Positions 6,650 through 16,367 are shown, numbered from the stretch's first letter. The stretch is DNA of 59,977 nt from Planctomycetota bacterium (GCA_016873225.1 VGXS01000023.1:1-59977); one strand, 5' to 3'. Numbers and translations are program-made. The notes: generated by a model from the letters alone, not told the origin.

Positions 6650-9595
6650 ATGACCACCGTGCTGAGAATCATGTTGGCGCTCCGCCTAGCCGGGAGCGCC
6701 GCGCCAGCCATGGCCGAAGACGAGGCCGCGGCGCCGCTGGCGCTGCTGAAGGCCCATTGCGGAAAGTGCCACGGCGAAACCAAGCCCAAGGCCGCGTTCC
6801 AGGTGCTCCGTTCCGTTTCCAATGGAAGCCCGTCCGACAGGGCCAGGCAGTTCGAACGGATCCTCGCCGCCATCGAATCCAACGACATGCCGCCCGAGGG
6901 CGAACCGCGATTCACGGGCCAGCAGCGGGAAGGATTGCTGAAGTGGCTCAAGGAATCGATGAGGGAGGCTTCCGCCCCGGAAAAGCAGGCCCCGGCGCGG
7001 CTGCACCGTTTGACCCGGCCGCAGTACAACTATGCCGTGCGCGATCTCTTCCGGCTCAACCGCGATGTGTTCGAGTTGCCTGAGAAACTCATGACCCGAC
7101 GGGACCGCCATGTTCCATCGGCCACGGGAAAGATGCCCGAGCGGGTCCGCGTGGCGTCGCTCGCCCTGAACCCCGAACCGGGCCTGGCCGGCGTGAGGCC
7201 GTTCCCCAAGGATTTGCGCGCCGAGCACGGCTTCGACAACCAGGCGAACAAGCTGACCTTGTCGCCGCTGCTTCTGGACTCGTTCCTGAGGCTTGGCGTG
7301 TCGATCATCGAAAGTCCCGACTTCAACGCCAACACCGTGGGAATCTGGAAGGATTTCTTCCAGGAGCCTCCGGCGAACGAGGACCGTCGCTCCGCGATCA
7401 CCGCTCGCCTGAAGCCTTTCCTGCGAATCGCCTTTCGCGGGCCCGTCGAGGACGAGGTCTTGCGGCGATATGCCTCCCACGCCGAATCCAGGATGGCGCG
7501 GGGCGCCTCATTCACGGAAAGCATGAAAAAAGTGGCTTCCGCCGTCCTGTGCTCCCCGATGTTCCTGTTCCGGTCATCGAGCGCCGACGGATCGGATCGC
7601 CAATTCGAACTGGCTTCCCGGCTGTCGTTCTTCCTGTGGTCGAGCCTTCCCGACGCCGAACTGCTCGACATGGCGGAAAGGGGAGGTTTCGCCGATCGCG
7701 CCATGGTCCGCCGCGCCATCGACCGGATGTTGAAGGATCCGAAGGTTGAACGGTTCCTCGACAGTTTCCCGACGCAGTGGCTGCAACTGGAGAACGCCCT
7801 GGGAGCGACTCCCGACCCGGGGAAAAGCCCGTATTTCAATGTGGACGAGGGTTATCCGGCAAGCCTCGCCATGATATTGGAGCCGCTGCTGATGTTCGAC
7901 GCGGCCTTCATTGAAAACCGCCCGATCGCCGAGCTGGTCTCGCCGCCGTTTTCATACCGCAACGCGTTTCTCCAGGACTGGTATGGCGCGACCCTTGCAC
8001 CGGTGGTTCCATCCCCGGCGGAGGTGGCCGGGAAAAACAAGTTGAATGACGCGAAAAGGAATGAGCTGCAAGCGCGCATCGAGGAAGCGCGCGCCGCCAT
8101 CGCCGCCATCGTGGAACCGGCGAGGGCCAGGCTCCTTGCCGAACGCGGGAGGGAAAAACCCGTGGGCCCGAAGCCCTACGCCTCGTGGGATTTCAACGGA
8201 GACCTCAAGGATACCATCCATGGCCTCGACCTGAAGGCCGTTGGAGCGGTGAGGCAAGCGGCGGGCGAGGTGATACTGGGGCCGGGTTACCTGCAAAGCG
8301 GACCGCTGCCGATCGACCTCAAGGCGAAATCCCTGGAAGTCTGGTGCGAACTCCCCGACATCAACCAGCGTGGCGGCGGCGTGATGACGATCCAGGGGCC
8401 CGGCGGCGATTTCGACTCCATCGTCCTGGGCGAACGGAAGCCGGGCCACTGGATCTCGGGCAGCAACAATTTCGCCCGCACCGAGGATTTCGCCGGCTCA
8501 GCGCCGGAATCGAAACCTGGGCTCAAGCTGCATCTTGTCATGGTCTACGAGGAAGACGGGACCACGCGCCTGTATCGCAATGGTTCGCCCTACGGCAAGC
8601 CGTTCCGCAAGGGAAAAATCGTGTTTCCCAAAGACAGGTCCTTCGTCCTTTTGGGGCTCAGGCACCTGCCTCCCGGAGGCAACAAGCACCTTTCGGTGCG
8701 GATCGACAAGGCCAGGCTTTATGACCGCGCCTTGAGCGCGACGGAAGTCTCCAGCGCGGCGGCGGAGGGGGGCTTTGACCTTTCCGAGGAGGTGCTGGCC
8801 GGGAATGTGTCGCCCGGCGACCTTGCCCGCTTTCGCGAACTCAGGAAAACCGTTGCCCGTGACAGGGAGGCGCTCGACCAACTGCCCGCGCGCATCGATT
8901 TCCAGAAGGCCAGGCTTGAGGCCGTCAAGGCGTTCGAGGACAACCTTAGGGGCAAACTGCACTCCCAGGAATTCCAAAGGGTGCCGCTGACCTCGCCGCG
9001 TGACGGCGGAGTCATCACGAACGCCGCGGTGTTGAGCATGACATCAGGGCCGCTGCGAACGCAGCCGATCGCGCGGGGGTCGTGGATTCTCGAGGTCATC
9101 TTCAACGACCCGCCCCCTCCACCGCCCAACGATGTTCCTCCCCTCAAGGAAAACAATAATCCCAACCTCACGATCAGGGAGCAGTTCGCCGCCCATCGCG
9201 AGAACGCATCCTGCGCCGGGTGCCACTCGAAGATCGATCCCTTGGGATTTGCCCTTGAAAACTTCGACATCACCGGTCGTTGGCGGGAGAAATACGAGAA
9301 CGGCCGCCCCATTGACGCCTCGGGGACGCTATGGCCCCAACATTCGTTCAATGGCGCGAACGACTTCAAGGCCGCGATCGTGAAGGAAAAAGGCCGATTC
9401 GCCAGGGCATTCGCCAAACACCTGCTGCGCTATGCCCTATCCAGGGAACTGGTGCCGGCCGACGCCTTCACAGTCGATGAAATCATCGGGGATACCCAGG
9501 GTGGTGAATACAAGCTCCAAACCCTCATCCGCGAAGTGGCGTTCCATGCGGCTGGCGGGGCATCAGGGGCGCGGGACGGTAAGCCGAAACAATAA
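6650..9595 (+). CDS. Planctomycetal cytochrome, DUF1587-DUF1592-[LamG]-DUF1588-DUF1585
   Basis: A 981-residue exported protein. The ATG at 6650 is chosen because the open frame upstream overlaps the DUF1552 gene and lacks a signal peptide. A c-heme motif CGKCH (residues 37-41) is followed by a DUF1587 region (RLTRPQYNYAVRDLF, ~120), DUF1595/DUF1592 (ELASRLSFFLWSSLPDAELL, ~320), and DUF1588 with a second heme-type motif CAGCH (~855) and the PPPPPPNDVPPL signature. DUF1585 is at the C-terminus. Between DUF1592 and DUF1588 there is an inserted concanavalin-like LamG domain (~507-705), flanked by charged helices. The family is predicted to be periplasmic and redox-active but is uncharacterised. 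The LamG domain suggests carbohydrate binding. Confidence 0.88.
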   Translation: MTTVLRIMLALRLAGSAAPAMAEDEAAAPLALLKAHCGKCHGETKPKAAFQVLRSVSNGSPSDRARQFERILAAIESNDMPPEGEPRFTGQQREGLLKWLKESMREASAPEKQAPARLHRLTRPQYNYAVRDLFRLNRDVFELPEKLMTRRDRHVPSATGKMPERVRVASLALNPEPGLAGVRPFPKDLRAEHGFDNQANKLTLSPLLLDSFLRLGVSIIESPDFNANTVGIWKDFFQEPPANEDRRSAITARLKPFLRIAFRGPVEDEVLRRYASHAESRMARGASFTESMKKVASAVLCSPMFLFRSSSADGSDRQFELASRLSFFLWSSLPDAELLDMAERGGFADRAMVRRAIDRMLKDPKVERFLDSFPTQWLQLENALGATPDPGKSPYFNVDEGYPASLAMILEPLLMFDAAFIENRPIAELVSPPFSYRNAFLQDWYGATLAPVVPSPAEVAGKNKLNDAKRNELQARIEEARAAIAAIVEPARARLLAERGREKPVGPKPYASWDFNGDLKDTIHGLDLKAVGAVRQAAGEVILGPGYLQSGPLPIDLKAKSLEVWCELPDINQRGGGVMTIQGPGGDFDSIVLGERKPGHWISGSNNFARTEDFAGSAPESKPGLKLHLVMVYEEDGTTRLYRNGSPYGKPFRKGKIVFPKDRSFVLLGLRHLPPGGNKHLSVRIDKARLYDRALSATEVSSAAAEGGFDLSEEVLAGNVSPGDLARFRELRKTVARDREALDQLPARIDFQKARLEAVKAFEDNLRGKLHSQEFQRVPLTSPRDGGVITNAAVLSMTSGPLRTQPIARGSWILEVIFNDPPPPPPNDVPPLKENNNPNLTIREQFAAHRENASCAGCHSKIDPLGFALENFDITGRWREKYENGRPIDASGTLWPQHSFNGANDFKAAIVKEKGRFARAFAKHLLRYALSRELVPADAFTVDEIIGDTQGGEYKLQTLIREVAFHAAGGASGARDGKPKQ

Positions 9596-9884
9596 GCCTT
9601 GGCATTGTTCCCGTTGGCGCCCTGAAGGATTGGTTCAACGGCCGACGGGCCCAATGGCTTCGGTCGCCATCATTCCGCCTCTCCTGCCAAAAGCGCGCCT
9701 CAAGTTCAAAGGCCGCCGAAGTTGAGCCTTCGTTGTCAAGGGTTTGGTTTGGTTTGACGATCAGCTTTACAGGTGCCGGCGGGCAAGTTGAAATGAATCC
9801 AAGGCTTCATTGTTGATATTCCCGCCAGGCTGGCCCCGCACGCCATGGAACCTTGTGGGTGGATTCGGGTCCTTGGAGTTGGCC

Positions 9885-12362
9885 ATGCGCAGCGCGTGTT
9901 TCAAGGTCGTCGCGATGCTGGCCTGCCTGCCCGCGCGCGCCCCGATGCTCCCTGCCGGCGAACCGATACCGTTTACCAAGGTGGCCCAGCTTCTGAAGCA
10001 GCACTGCGCCAAGTGCCATGACTCGGCGATTGGCAAGCCCAAGGGCGAGTTGAAGATCGACAAGTTGGACGCGGACCTTGTCCGGGGCAAGGATGGCGAC
10101 CATTGGCAGGAGGTTCTCAATCGTCTCAATTTCGGTGACATGCCGCCCAAGGATGAACCGCAACTGGCCAAGGTGGACCGCGATCTTATCGCCGGCTGGA
10201 TCATTCAGGAGATGAGGCGCGCTGCCCTGACCAGAAACCAGGCGACGAACTTTCGCAGGCTCACCCGTCGTGAATATGAGCGGACGATGCAGGACCTTCT
10301 CGGCATCGGCATCGAGTTCGGCAAACGGTTGCCCGAGGATGGCCGGTCGAAGGAAGGCTTCCGAAACGACGGCGACGCGCTTCGCATGTCGCCGCTTCAA
10401 TACGAGATGTACCTCCAGATCGCCGATGAGGCGCTTTCCGAGGCGATCGTTTCGGGGCCGGCACCCGAGGTTCACCGCTACCGTCTTGAGGCGCGCAAGC
10501 CTCCCGTCGTGCTGCCCAAGCCGGACAACCGCCCGGGTGAAAGCTACGACTACCGCGGAAAAGGAAAGACATTCTCCATTGGTGACGATTGCCAATTCGG
10601 GAAGACCGTGCTGACCCAGCAGCCGGTGGGAGTTCTGTTGCCGTCGGCTCCGCAGTCATTCGGGGAAGCGGCGCTGAAGCGGCCCGACTTCCGGTACGGC
10701 TTCCGCCTTCACCACCCCTTCCGGCGCGGGGAGATGCTGGTCCGCGTGCGGGCCTCCAAGTTCGTCGGCGAATCCGGAAAGGAAAGCGCGGCACCGCCGC
10801 AGTTGGCCGTGGGAATCGGTTGCACCAACCTGCATGGCATTGAAATCCGCGCCATCGCCGACCCGATCATCGTCAACCATCAGGAATCGCGCACTTATGA
10901 ATTCCGTGCCCGGCTGGAGAACTTTCCCCTGCCCAATCCGGGTTCTTTCCGAAACGAGAATTGCAGCATCCTGTATGCGTGGAACCCGGCCACCCAAGCC
11001 GCCCAGGACCCGAATCCACCCAGGCTCAAGATCGAGTGGATGGAACTGGAAAGCCCCTACTTGGAACAATGGCCGCCCGCCTCGCATGCCGGAATCCTCT
11101 TCCCCAACAATGCCGGGCTTGCCAAGGAGGAATACGCCAGGGAGGTTATCAGGAGATTTGCCACCCGCGCCTACCGGGGACCGGTCGACAAGGCTGAACT
11201 CGACCGCCTGATTTCGTTCTGGTTGAAAAACCGGGGTGAAAGCGAAGCGCCGGAGGCCGGCATCCGCGAGGCCCTGAGCCTCGTGCTAACCTCATCGCGT
11301 TTTCTCGCCCTTCCCGCGGTGCGCGCGGAAAATGCCTCCAAGGAGAGGCTCACCAACCATGAACTGGCATCCAGGCTTTCCTATTTCCTATGGAGCACGA
11401 TGCCGGATGACGCCCTCATGGAACTGGCCGAGGGCGGAAAGCTTCGCGACCCCGGGGTGCTGTCCGCACAAGTCCGAAGGATGCTCAAGGATCCCAAGTC
11501 GTGGCAGTTTATCGAGCAGTTCACCGAGCAATGGCTCGAACTCGACCGGCTTCAGCGGGTGAATGTGAACAAGGGAAAGTATCCCGGATTCAATGAGTCC
11601 CTGGCGGCGGCCATGAGGCAGGAAACGGCTTACTTCTTCGCCCACATTCTCAGGGAAAACCTTGGCATCCCGCACTTTCTGGATGCCGATTTCACCTTTG
11701 TGAACGAGGCGCTTGCCAGGCATTACGGCATTTCCGAAGTGACCGGGCCGGAATTCCGCCTTGTCAAGCTTGACGCCTCGCACAAGCGTGGCGGCCTTCT
11801 GACTCAGGCCAGCGTGCTCACCGGAAACTCGGACGGCCTCGACGGGCATCCCATCAAGCGCGGAATGTGGCTCCTCAAGAACCTGTTGGATGATCCGCCG
11901 CCTCCCCCTCCCCCCGCCGTTCCGGAACTGGACCGCGCCAACGACCCGAAGCTCAAGGGACTGACGATCAAGCAGGCCCTGGCCCTGCACCGGTCGAACG
12001 CCTCCTGCTCGGGATGCCACGCGAAGATCGACCCTTGGGGAATCGCCTTCGAGGAGTACGACGCCATCGGAAATGTCCGCAAGCCAAAGGCACCCCAGTC
12101 GATCGACTGGATTGCCGAACTTCCCACCGGGGTATCCGTCAACGGCATGGCGGAGTTGAAGAAGGAATTGCTTCGCACCCGCGGCGACGACTTGCGCCGG
12201 GCGGTGCTGCGCAAGGTGGCGGCCTACGCCCTGGGAAGGTCCTTGACGCTGACCGACATGGAAGCCATGGACGCGCTCGTTCCCGAATTGAAAAAACGCA
12301 ACGACGGCCTGATGTCGCTGGTGGAACTGGTGGTGATGAGCGAGGCGTTCCAGAAAAAGTGA
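9885..12362 (+). CDS. Planctomycetal cytochrome, DUF1587-DUF1592-DUF1588-DUF1585 (pair 2)
   Basis: An 825-residue protein. The ATG at 9885 has GGAG 6 nt upstream and begins a short hydrophobic leader; the open frame extends further upstream without a plausible start. The heme-type motif CAKCH is at residues 41-45 and the second, CSGCH, lies in DUF1588 (nt ~12007-12021). DUF1587 (FRRLTRREYERTMQDLLGI), DUF1592 (ELASRLSYFLWSTMPDDALM) and DUF1588 (PPPPPPPAVPEL) are in canonical order, ending in DUF1585. A region of about 280 residues between DUF1587 and the DUF1592 core is probably a beta-sandwich. Unlike the first homologue, nothing interrupts the DUF1592-DUF1588 junction. The DUF1552 gene follows after 46 nt. 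Confidence 0.88.
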   Translation: MRSACFKVVAMLACLPARAPMLPAGEPIPFTKVAQLLKQHCAKCHDSAIGKPKGELKIDKLDADLVRGKDGDHWQEVLNRLNFGDMPPKDEPQLAKVDRDLIAGWIIQEMRRAALTRNQATNFRRLTRREYERTMQDLLGIGIEFGKRLPEDGRSKEGFRNDGDALRMSPLQYEMYLQIADEALSEAIVSGPAPEVHRYRLEARKPPVVLPKPDNRPGESYDYRGKGKTFSIGDDCQFGKTVLTQQPVGVLLPSAPQSFGEAALKRPDFRYGFRLHHPFRRGEMLVRVRASKFVGESGKESAAPPQLAVGIGCTNLHGIEIRAIADPIIVNHQESRTYEFRARLENFPLPNPGSFRNENCSILYAWNPATQAAQDPNPPRLKIEWMELESPYLEQWPPASHAGILFPNNAGLAKEEYAREVIRRFATRAYRGPVDKAELDRLISFWLKNRGESEAPEAGIREALSLVLTSSRFLALPAVRAENASKERLTNHELASRLSYFLWSTMPDDALMELAEGGKLRDPGVLSAQVRRMLKDPKSWQFIEQFTEQWLELDRLQRVNVNKGKYPGFNESLAAAMRQETAYFFAHILRENLGIPHFLDADFTFVNEALARHYGISEVTGPEFRLVKLDASHKRGGLLTQASVLTGNSDGLDGHPIKRGMWLLKNLLDDPPPPPPPAVPELDRANDPKLKGLTIKQALALHRSNASCSGCHAKIDPWGIAFEEYDAIGNVRKPKAPQSIDWIAELPTGVSVNGMAELKKELLRTRGDDLRRAVLRKVAAYALGRSLTLTDMEAMDALVPELKKRNDGLMSLVELVVMSEAFQKK

Positions 12363-12408
12363 TATATTCTCGTCAGCGATCCGTGCCAAACCATGAGAGG
12401 ATTCGACC

Positions 12409-13743
12409 ATGCCCCAACCCTCCTGGCACCTCAACCGGCGAACCATTCTTCGCGGCAGCGGCGTGGCCCTTGCCCTTCCCTGGCTTGAGGCCATGGCTCC
12501 CGCGGCACCGGCCTCCCCCAAGCCGAAGCGGTTCTGCGCCTTCTTTTTCGGCAACGGAGTCTCGCTGACGAAGCCCACCGACCCCACCAGCGATTGGAAC
12601 TGGTTTCCCAGAACCGATGGGGCCGACTACAAGTTCACGAAATCCCTTGAAACACTGTCCGGGCACCGCGGCGACCTGACGATTTTCGGACAGCTTTCGC
12701 ATCCCAGCAGCCGCCAACTCGTCGGCCACAACACGGGCGATGTTTGGCTCAGCGGAGCCGACATCCGCCAGAACCTGAACAATTCCATTTCCATCGACCA
12801 GTTCATCGCCCGCGACTACGGCCAGCACACGCGCATTCCCTCGCTGGTGCTGTCGAGCCATGGCGGCACCGGCATGAAAAGCCGGGCGACAACGATCTCC
12901 TTCGATCAGCAGGGCCGGGCCATCCCGGCCGAGTCGAACCCGAGGAGCATCTTCGAGCGTCTTTTTGAAAAGCCCGCCGATGGCGACCGCGTGACCCGCG
13001 AACGCGCCCTGGCGTCGGGACGCAAGAGGGTCGACTTCCTGTTGGAGGACGCCCGCGCTCTGCGTGGCCAGCTTGGCCGGCCCGACCAGCAGCGCCTCGA
13101 CGAGTTCCTCTCATCCCTGGGCGAGGTGGAAAGCCGCCTCGCGCGCGCCCAGACATGGCTCGGCAAGGCGATGCCGAATGTCGATCGATCAAGGATCAAC
13201 CTCGAGGTGTCGCAGAAGGGCCCGACCGAGTACATCCGCACCATGATGGACTTGATTGTTCTGGCCTTCGAGACCGACACGACCCGCGTCGCCACCTACC
13301 AGATCTCGTCGGAGGATGGCCATGGCATCTGCGACCGCTTCCCCGGCATCCTCAAGATTGGCACCGGCAAGCATGGCGGGCACCACGGGCTGAGCCATTC
13401 CAACCCATCGAAGGATTCAAGCTGGGGCGAATACGATCGCTACCTGGCGGAACAGTTCGCCTATTTCCTGAACCGGTTGTCAGCCATCCGCGAGGGCGAG
13501 ACCCGCGTCCTCGACCGCACGCTGGCCCTGTTCGGCAGCGGGACCAGCAGCACGCACCACGCCCGCAACTATCCGATCGTTCTGGCCGGGGGCAAGGACC
13601 TCGGCTTCCGGCATGGGCGGTACATCAAGGCCCGCGAGGAAAGGCCGCTTGGCGACCTGTTCGTGACCATGCTCCAGCGGCTTGACTTCCCCGTCCGCAA
13701 GTTCGCCGAGAACAGCGGCGAGTTCGGCGAGGTTGTGGCCTGA
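12409..13743 (+). CDS. DUF1552 domain-containing secreted protein (pair 2)
   Basis: A 444-residue DUF1552 protein with a Tat-like leader (LNRRTILRGSGVALALPWLE) and the family block FCAFFFGNGVSLTKP. A middle region (DFLLEDARALRGQLGRPDQQ) is rich in helix. The C-terminal segment LALFGSGTSSTHHARNYPIV parallels the YGAGLGDG stretch of the first DUF1552 protein. GAGAGG lies 8 nt before the ATG. Here the cytochrome gene precedes the DUF1552 gene, the reverse of pair 1, so the two pairs are not a simple tandem duplication. Function is unknown; it probably works with the cytochrome encoded just upstream. Confidence 0.9.
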   Translation: MPQPSWHLNRRTILRGSGVALALPWLEAMAPAAPASPKPKRFCAFFFGNGVSLTKPTDPTSDWNWFPRTDGADYKFTKSLETLSGHRGDLTIFGQLSHPSSRQLVGHNTGDVWLSGADIRQNLNNSISIDQFIARDYGQHTRIPSLVLSSHGGTGMKSRATTISFDQQGRAIPAESNPRSIFERLFEKPADGDRVTRERALASGRKRVDFLLEDARALRGQLGRPDQQRLDEFLSSLGEVESRLARAQTWLGKAMPNVDRSRINLEVSQKGPTEYIRTMMDLIVLAFETDTTRVATYQISSEDGHGICDRFPGILKIGTGKHGGHHGLSHSNPSKDSSWGEYDRYLAEQFAYFLNRLSAIREGETRVLDRTLALFGSGTSSTHHARNYPIVLAGGKDLGFRHGRYIKAREERPLGDLFVTMLQRLDFPVRKFAENSGEFGEVVA

Positions 13744-13928
13744 CCGCGCCGCGCGCGGGAAGTTCGCCATCCCCGGCATGACCGCTGGCACCACAAGCCA
13801 TCGGCCGATTTCCCGATGATGACCGCGTCGTTTTGTATCCTGATGATTTCACCCCCGTTTCTTCTTGTCCGATCCGGCCAGGAGGTTACATTCATTTCAC
13901 CTCCCCCGACCTGACCCGGAGCACCACC

Positions 13929-15902
13929 GTGAACCATCCCCTCGAACCGCTTTCCGCGGGCGAGATCACCCATGCCGTGGACTTGCTCAAGCAGGCTGGC
14001 AAGGTCACCCCAACCACTCGTTTCGTATCCGTGAGCCTCAAGGAACCTCCCAAGGCCGATGTCCATGGTTGGGACGGCGCCAAGGCCCTTCCCAGGCGGG
14101 CCTTCGCCGTGCTGTTCGACAACGCCACCAACACGGCCCATGAGTCGGTGATTCACCTGACCGATAACCGGCTTCACTCATTCCGGTCATTGACCGGCGT
14201 GCAGCCCACCATGACGGTCGACGAGCAGGTCGAATGCGAACAGGCGGTGCTGCGGAGTCCGCTGTTCCGTGAGGCCTTGCGCCGCCACGCCGGTGATGTC
14301 GATCCGGCGCTGGTGATGGTCGATATCTGGTCGGCCGGGAACTATGGATCGGAGGAGGACAGGACATTGCGGCTGGCCCGCCCCCTCTGCTTCCTGCGCC
14401 GCGATGCCACCGACAACGGTTACGCCCGCCCGCTGGAAGGCATTCGCCCCGTGGTCGACCTCAACAGGATGGAGGTCATCCGTGTCGAGGAACATGGTTC
14501 CTGGCCCATCCCCGAGTCTTCATGCCACTATGCCGCCAGCCGGATTCCGGACCAGCGCCGCGACATCAAGGCCATCGACATCACGCAACCGCAGGGGCCC
14601 AGCTTCACGGTGGAAGGGCGGACGGTGACCTGGCAAAACTGGACATTGGTCGTCGGGTTCAACGCCCGGGAGGGGCTCACGCTCCACCATATCCGTTACC
14701 GGGACGGCGGCCGCGACCGATCGATCCTTTACCGGGCATCGCTCACCGAGATGGTCGTGCCTTATGGCGACCCCGGCCCCACCCAGGCGCGCAAGAACGC
14801 CTTCGATGTCGGCGAATACGGCATGGGCATGTGCGCCAACAGCCTCCAGCTCGGTTGCGACTGCCTCGGCCATATCCACTATTTCGACGCCGACCTGTGC
14901 ACGAGCCGGGGGGAACCGCTGAAAATCGCCAACGCCATCTGCATGCATGAGGAGGATTTCGGAATCCTCTGGAAGCACACCGACAGGCGCCTGCCCGACA
15001 GCCCCGAGGTTCGCCGCTCGCGCCGCCTCGTGATCTCCTCGGTCTCGACGGTGGAAAACTACGAATACGGATTCTTCTGGTACTTATATCAGGATGGCAA
15101 CATCCAGCTCGAGGTCAAGTTGACCGGCATCCTGTCGCTGGGTTCGCTTCCGTTGGGAACCAAGCCGCCCCATGGGGTGTTGGTCGCCCCGCATGTCTAC
15201 GCCCCCAACCACCAGCATTTCTTCAATGTCCGTCTCGATTTCGACATCGACGGCATGGCGAACACGGTGCAGCAGGTTGATGTGGTCGCCGATCCGCCAT
15301 CAGGCTCCAACCCGTTCGAGAACGCGTTCCGCGCCCGGGCGACCAGCCTGACGGGTGAGGTCATGGCCAGGTCACACCTGTGCCTCGAGACCGGCCGCTC
15401 GTGGAAAATCGTCAACCCGGCCGTCAAGAACCATGTCGGAGACCCCGTGGGATACCGATTCCTCCCGGGTGACAATGCGTTTCCATTCGCCTCTCCCAAC
15501 GCCTGGTGGCGCAAGCGGGCGAGGTTCGTGGATCATCATGTTTGGGTGACGCCATGGCATGAGGACGAGAATTTCGCCGCTGGCGATTACCCGAACCAAA
15601 GCGCCGGGGACGACGGGCTTATCCGCTGGACTGGACAGGACCGCCCGATCGAGAACACGGATGTGGTTTTCTGGTACACCTTCGGCCACACCCATCTGCC
15701 ACGCCCGGAGGATTACCCCGTCATGCCGACGGCCTACATCGGGTTTTTGCTCAAGCCCTCGGGTTTCTTCAACCTGAACCCCGCCAACGATGTTCCACCA
15801 TCTCCCGCCAGGAAGGCCGGGCAAGGCTGTTGTGAATCACCCGGGGAAACGAAAGGCCCGGAAGCGACGATCCTACTGGGGGTTCCCAATCGGGGCGGTT
15901 GA
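13929..15902 (+). CDS. Copper-containing primary amine oxidase
   Basis: A 657-residue topaquinone copper amine oxidase: primary amine + O2 + H2O gives aldehyde + NH3 + H2O2. All key residues are visible: the NYEY cofactor site with precursor Tyr378, the catalytic base Asp293 in AFDVGEYG, and copper ligands His428/His430 (NHQHF) and His589 (GHTHLPRPED). Spacing closely follows Arthrobacter phenylethylamine oxidase (Tyr382, Asp298, His431/433/592). This supports the GTG start at 13929, which has GGAG 7 nt upstream, over an in-frame ATG at 13833. There is no obvious signal peptide, so a cytoplasmic location is likely. The gene stands alone with no adjacent aldehyde dehydrogenase or transporter, so the physiological amine cannot be inferred. 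Confidence 0.93.
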   Translation: MNHPLEPLSAGEITHAVDLLKQAGKVTPTTRFVSVSLKEPPKADVHGWDGAKALPRRAFAVLFDNATNTAHESVIHLTDNRLHSFRSLTGVQPTMTVDEQVECEQAVLRSPLFREALRRHAGDVDPALVMVDIWSAGNYGSEEDRTLRLARPLCFLRRDATDNGYARPLEGIRPVVDLNRMEVIRVEEHGSWPIPESSCHYAASRIPDQRRDIKAIDITQPQGPSFTVEGRTVTWQNWTLVVGFNAREGLTLHHIRYRDGGRDRSILYRASLTEMVVPYGDPGPTQARKNAFDVGEYGMGMCANSLQLGCDCLGHIHYFDADLCTSRGEPLKIANAICMHEEDFGILWKHTDRRLPDSPEVRRSRRLVISSVSTVENYEYGFFWYLYQDGNIQLEVKLTGILSLGSLPLGTKPPHGVLVAPHVYAPNHQHFFNVRLDFDIDGMANTVQQVDVVADPPSGSNPFENAFRARATSLTGEVMARSHLCLETGRSWKIVNPAVKNHVGDPVGYRFLPGDNAFPFASPNAWWRKRARFVDHHVWVTPWHEDENFAAGDYPNQSAGDDGLIRWTGQDRPIENTDVVFWYTFGHTHLPRPEDYPVMPTAYIGFLLKPSGFFNLNPANDVPPSPARKAGQGCCESPGETKGPEATILLGVPNRGG

Positions 15903-16074
15903 ATCCGGTTGAAGCGACACGATCATGGCCCCCCGGTTCGGTCACTTGTGGTTGACCGCCAAACCAAACTGGCATTCCATAGATCAGGCTTCAAATAGAT
16001 GAGTTAGATTGGTAATCCCGATAAAAATGCGAATCGAGCATATTGTAACATGCCCAACTTACTTCGGCTCCACT

Positions 16075-16367
16075 GGGGCTCTTTTGTTTCTGCTATGGCT
16101 CCTGGTGTTGTTCCTTGATCGACTCGCCCCTCACTTCGTTCAGGGCTCCTAAGCGATGAACGGATCTCAATATGAAGGCCGGACAAAGGCTGACGATGCT
16201 TAGGAGCCCTGAACGAAGTGAGGGGCCCTCGCGGACATTCAGCAATCTGGCGCCAGTTCAGAGGTCACTCGCGCCGTTCGACGCTTCAGAGATATCAAAG
16301 GGCTAACAGAATGATGGCGGGTGCCGGGGTCTTGAGCAGGTCAGTTATTTGAAGTTTGCTCTAGGGG
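16075..16367. repeat. Dispersed ~290-bp repeat, copy 2 (core inverted)
   Basis: Homologous to 2930-3208 over both flanks. The core at 16155-16197 (43 nt) equals the reverse complement of the copy 1 core at 40 of 43 positions. It is bracketed by a perfect 29-bp inverted repeat (16126-16154 and 16198-16226) containing GGGCTCCTAAGC / GCTTAGGAGCCC. Near the right end 16334-16340 pairs with 16355-16361. Two G-T pairs replace Watson-Crick pairs of copy 1, so the stem is kept although the sequence changed. No ORF of substance is inside. Confidence 0.82.
16126..16226. repeat. Perfect 29-bp inverted repeat around a 43-bp invertible-looking core
   Basis: Arms 16126-16154 and 16198-16226 are exact reverse complements; the 43-nt core lies between. 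The orientation is opposite to that of copy 1 at 3010-3052. The arrangement is what homologous or site-specific inversion between the arms would produce. No invertase gene is nearby, so the agent is unknown. Confidence 0.8.

Noticed and set aside
16126..16226. Inverted repeat considered as a CRISPR repeat or intrinsic terminator
   Set aside because: Only one unit is present, so it is not an array. The 43-nt loop and absence of a T run after the right arm do not suit a terminator.
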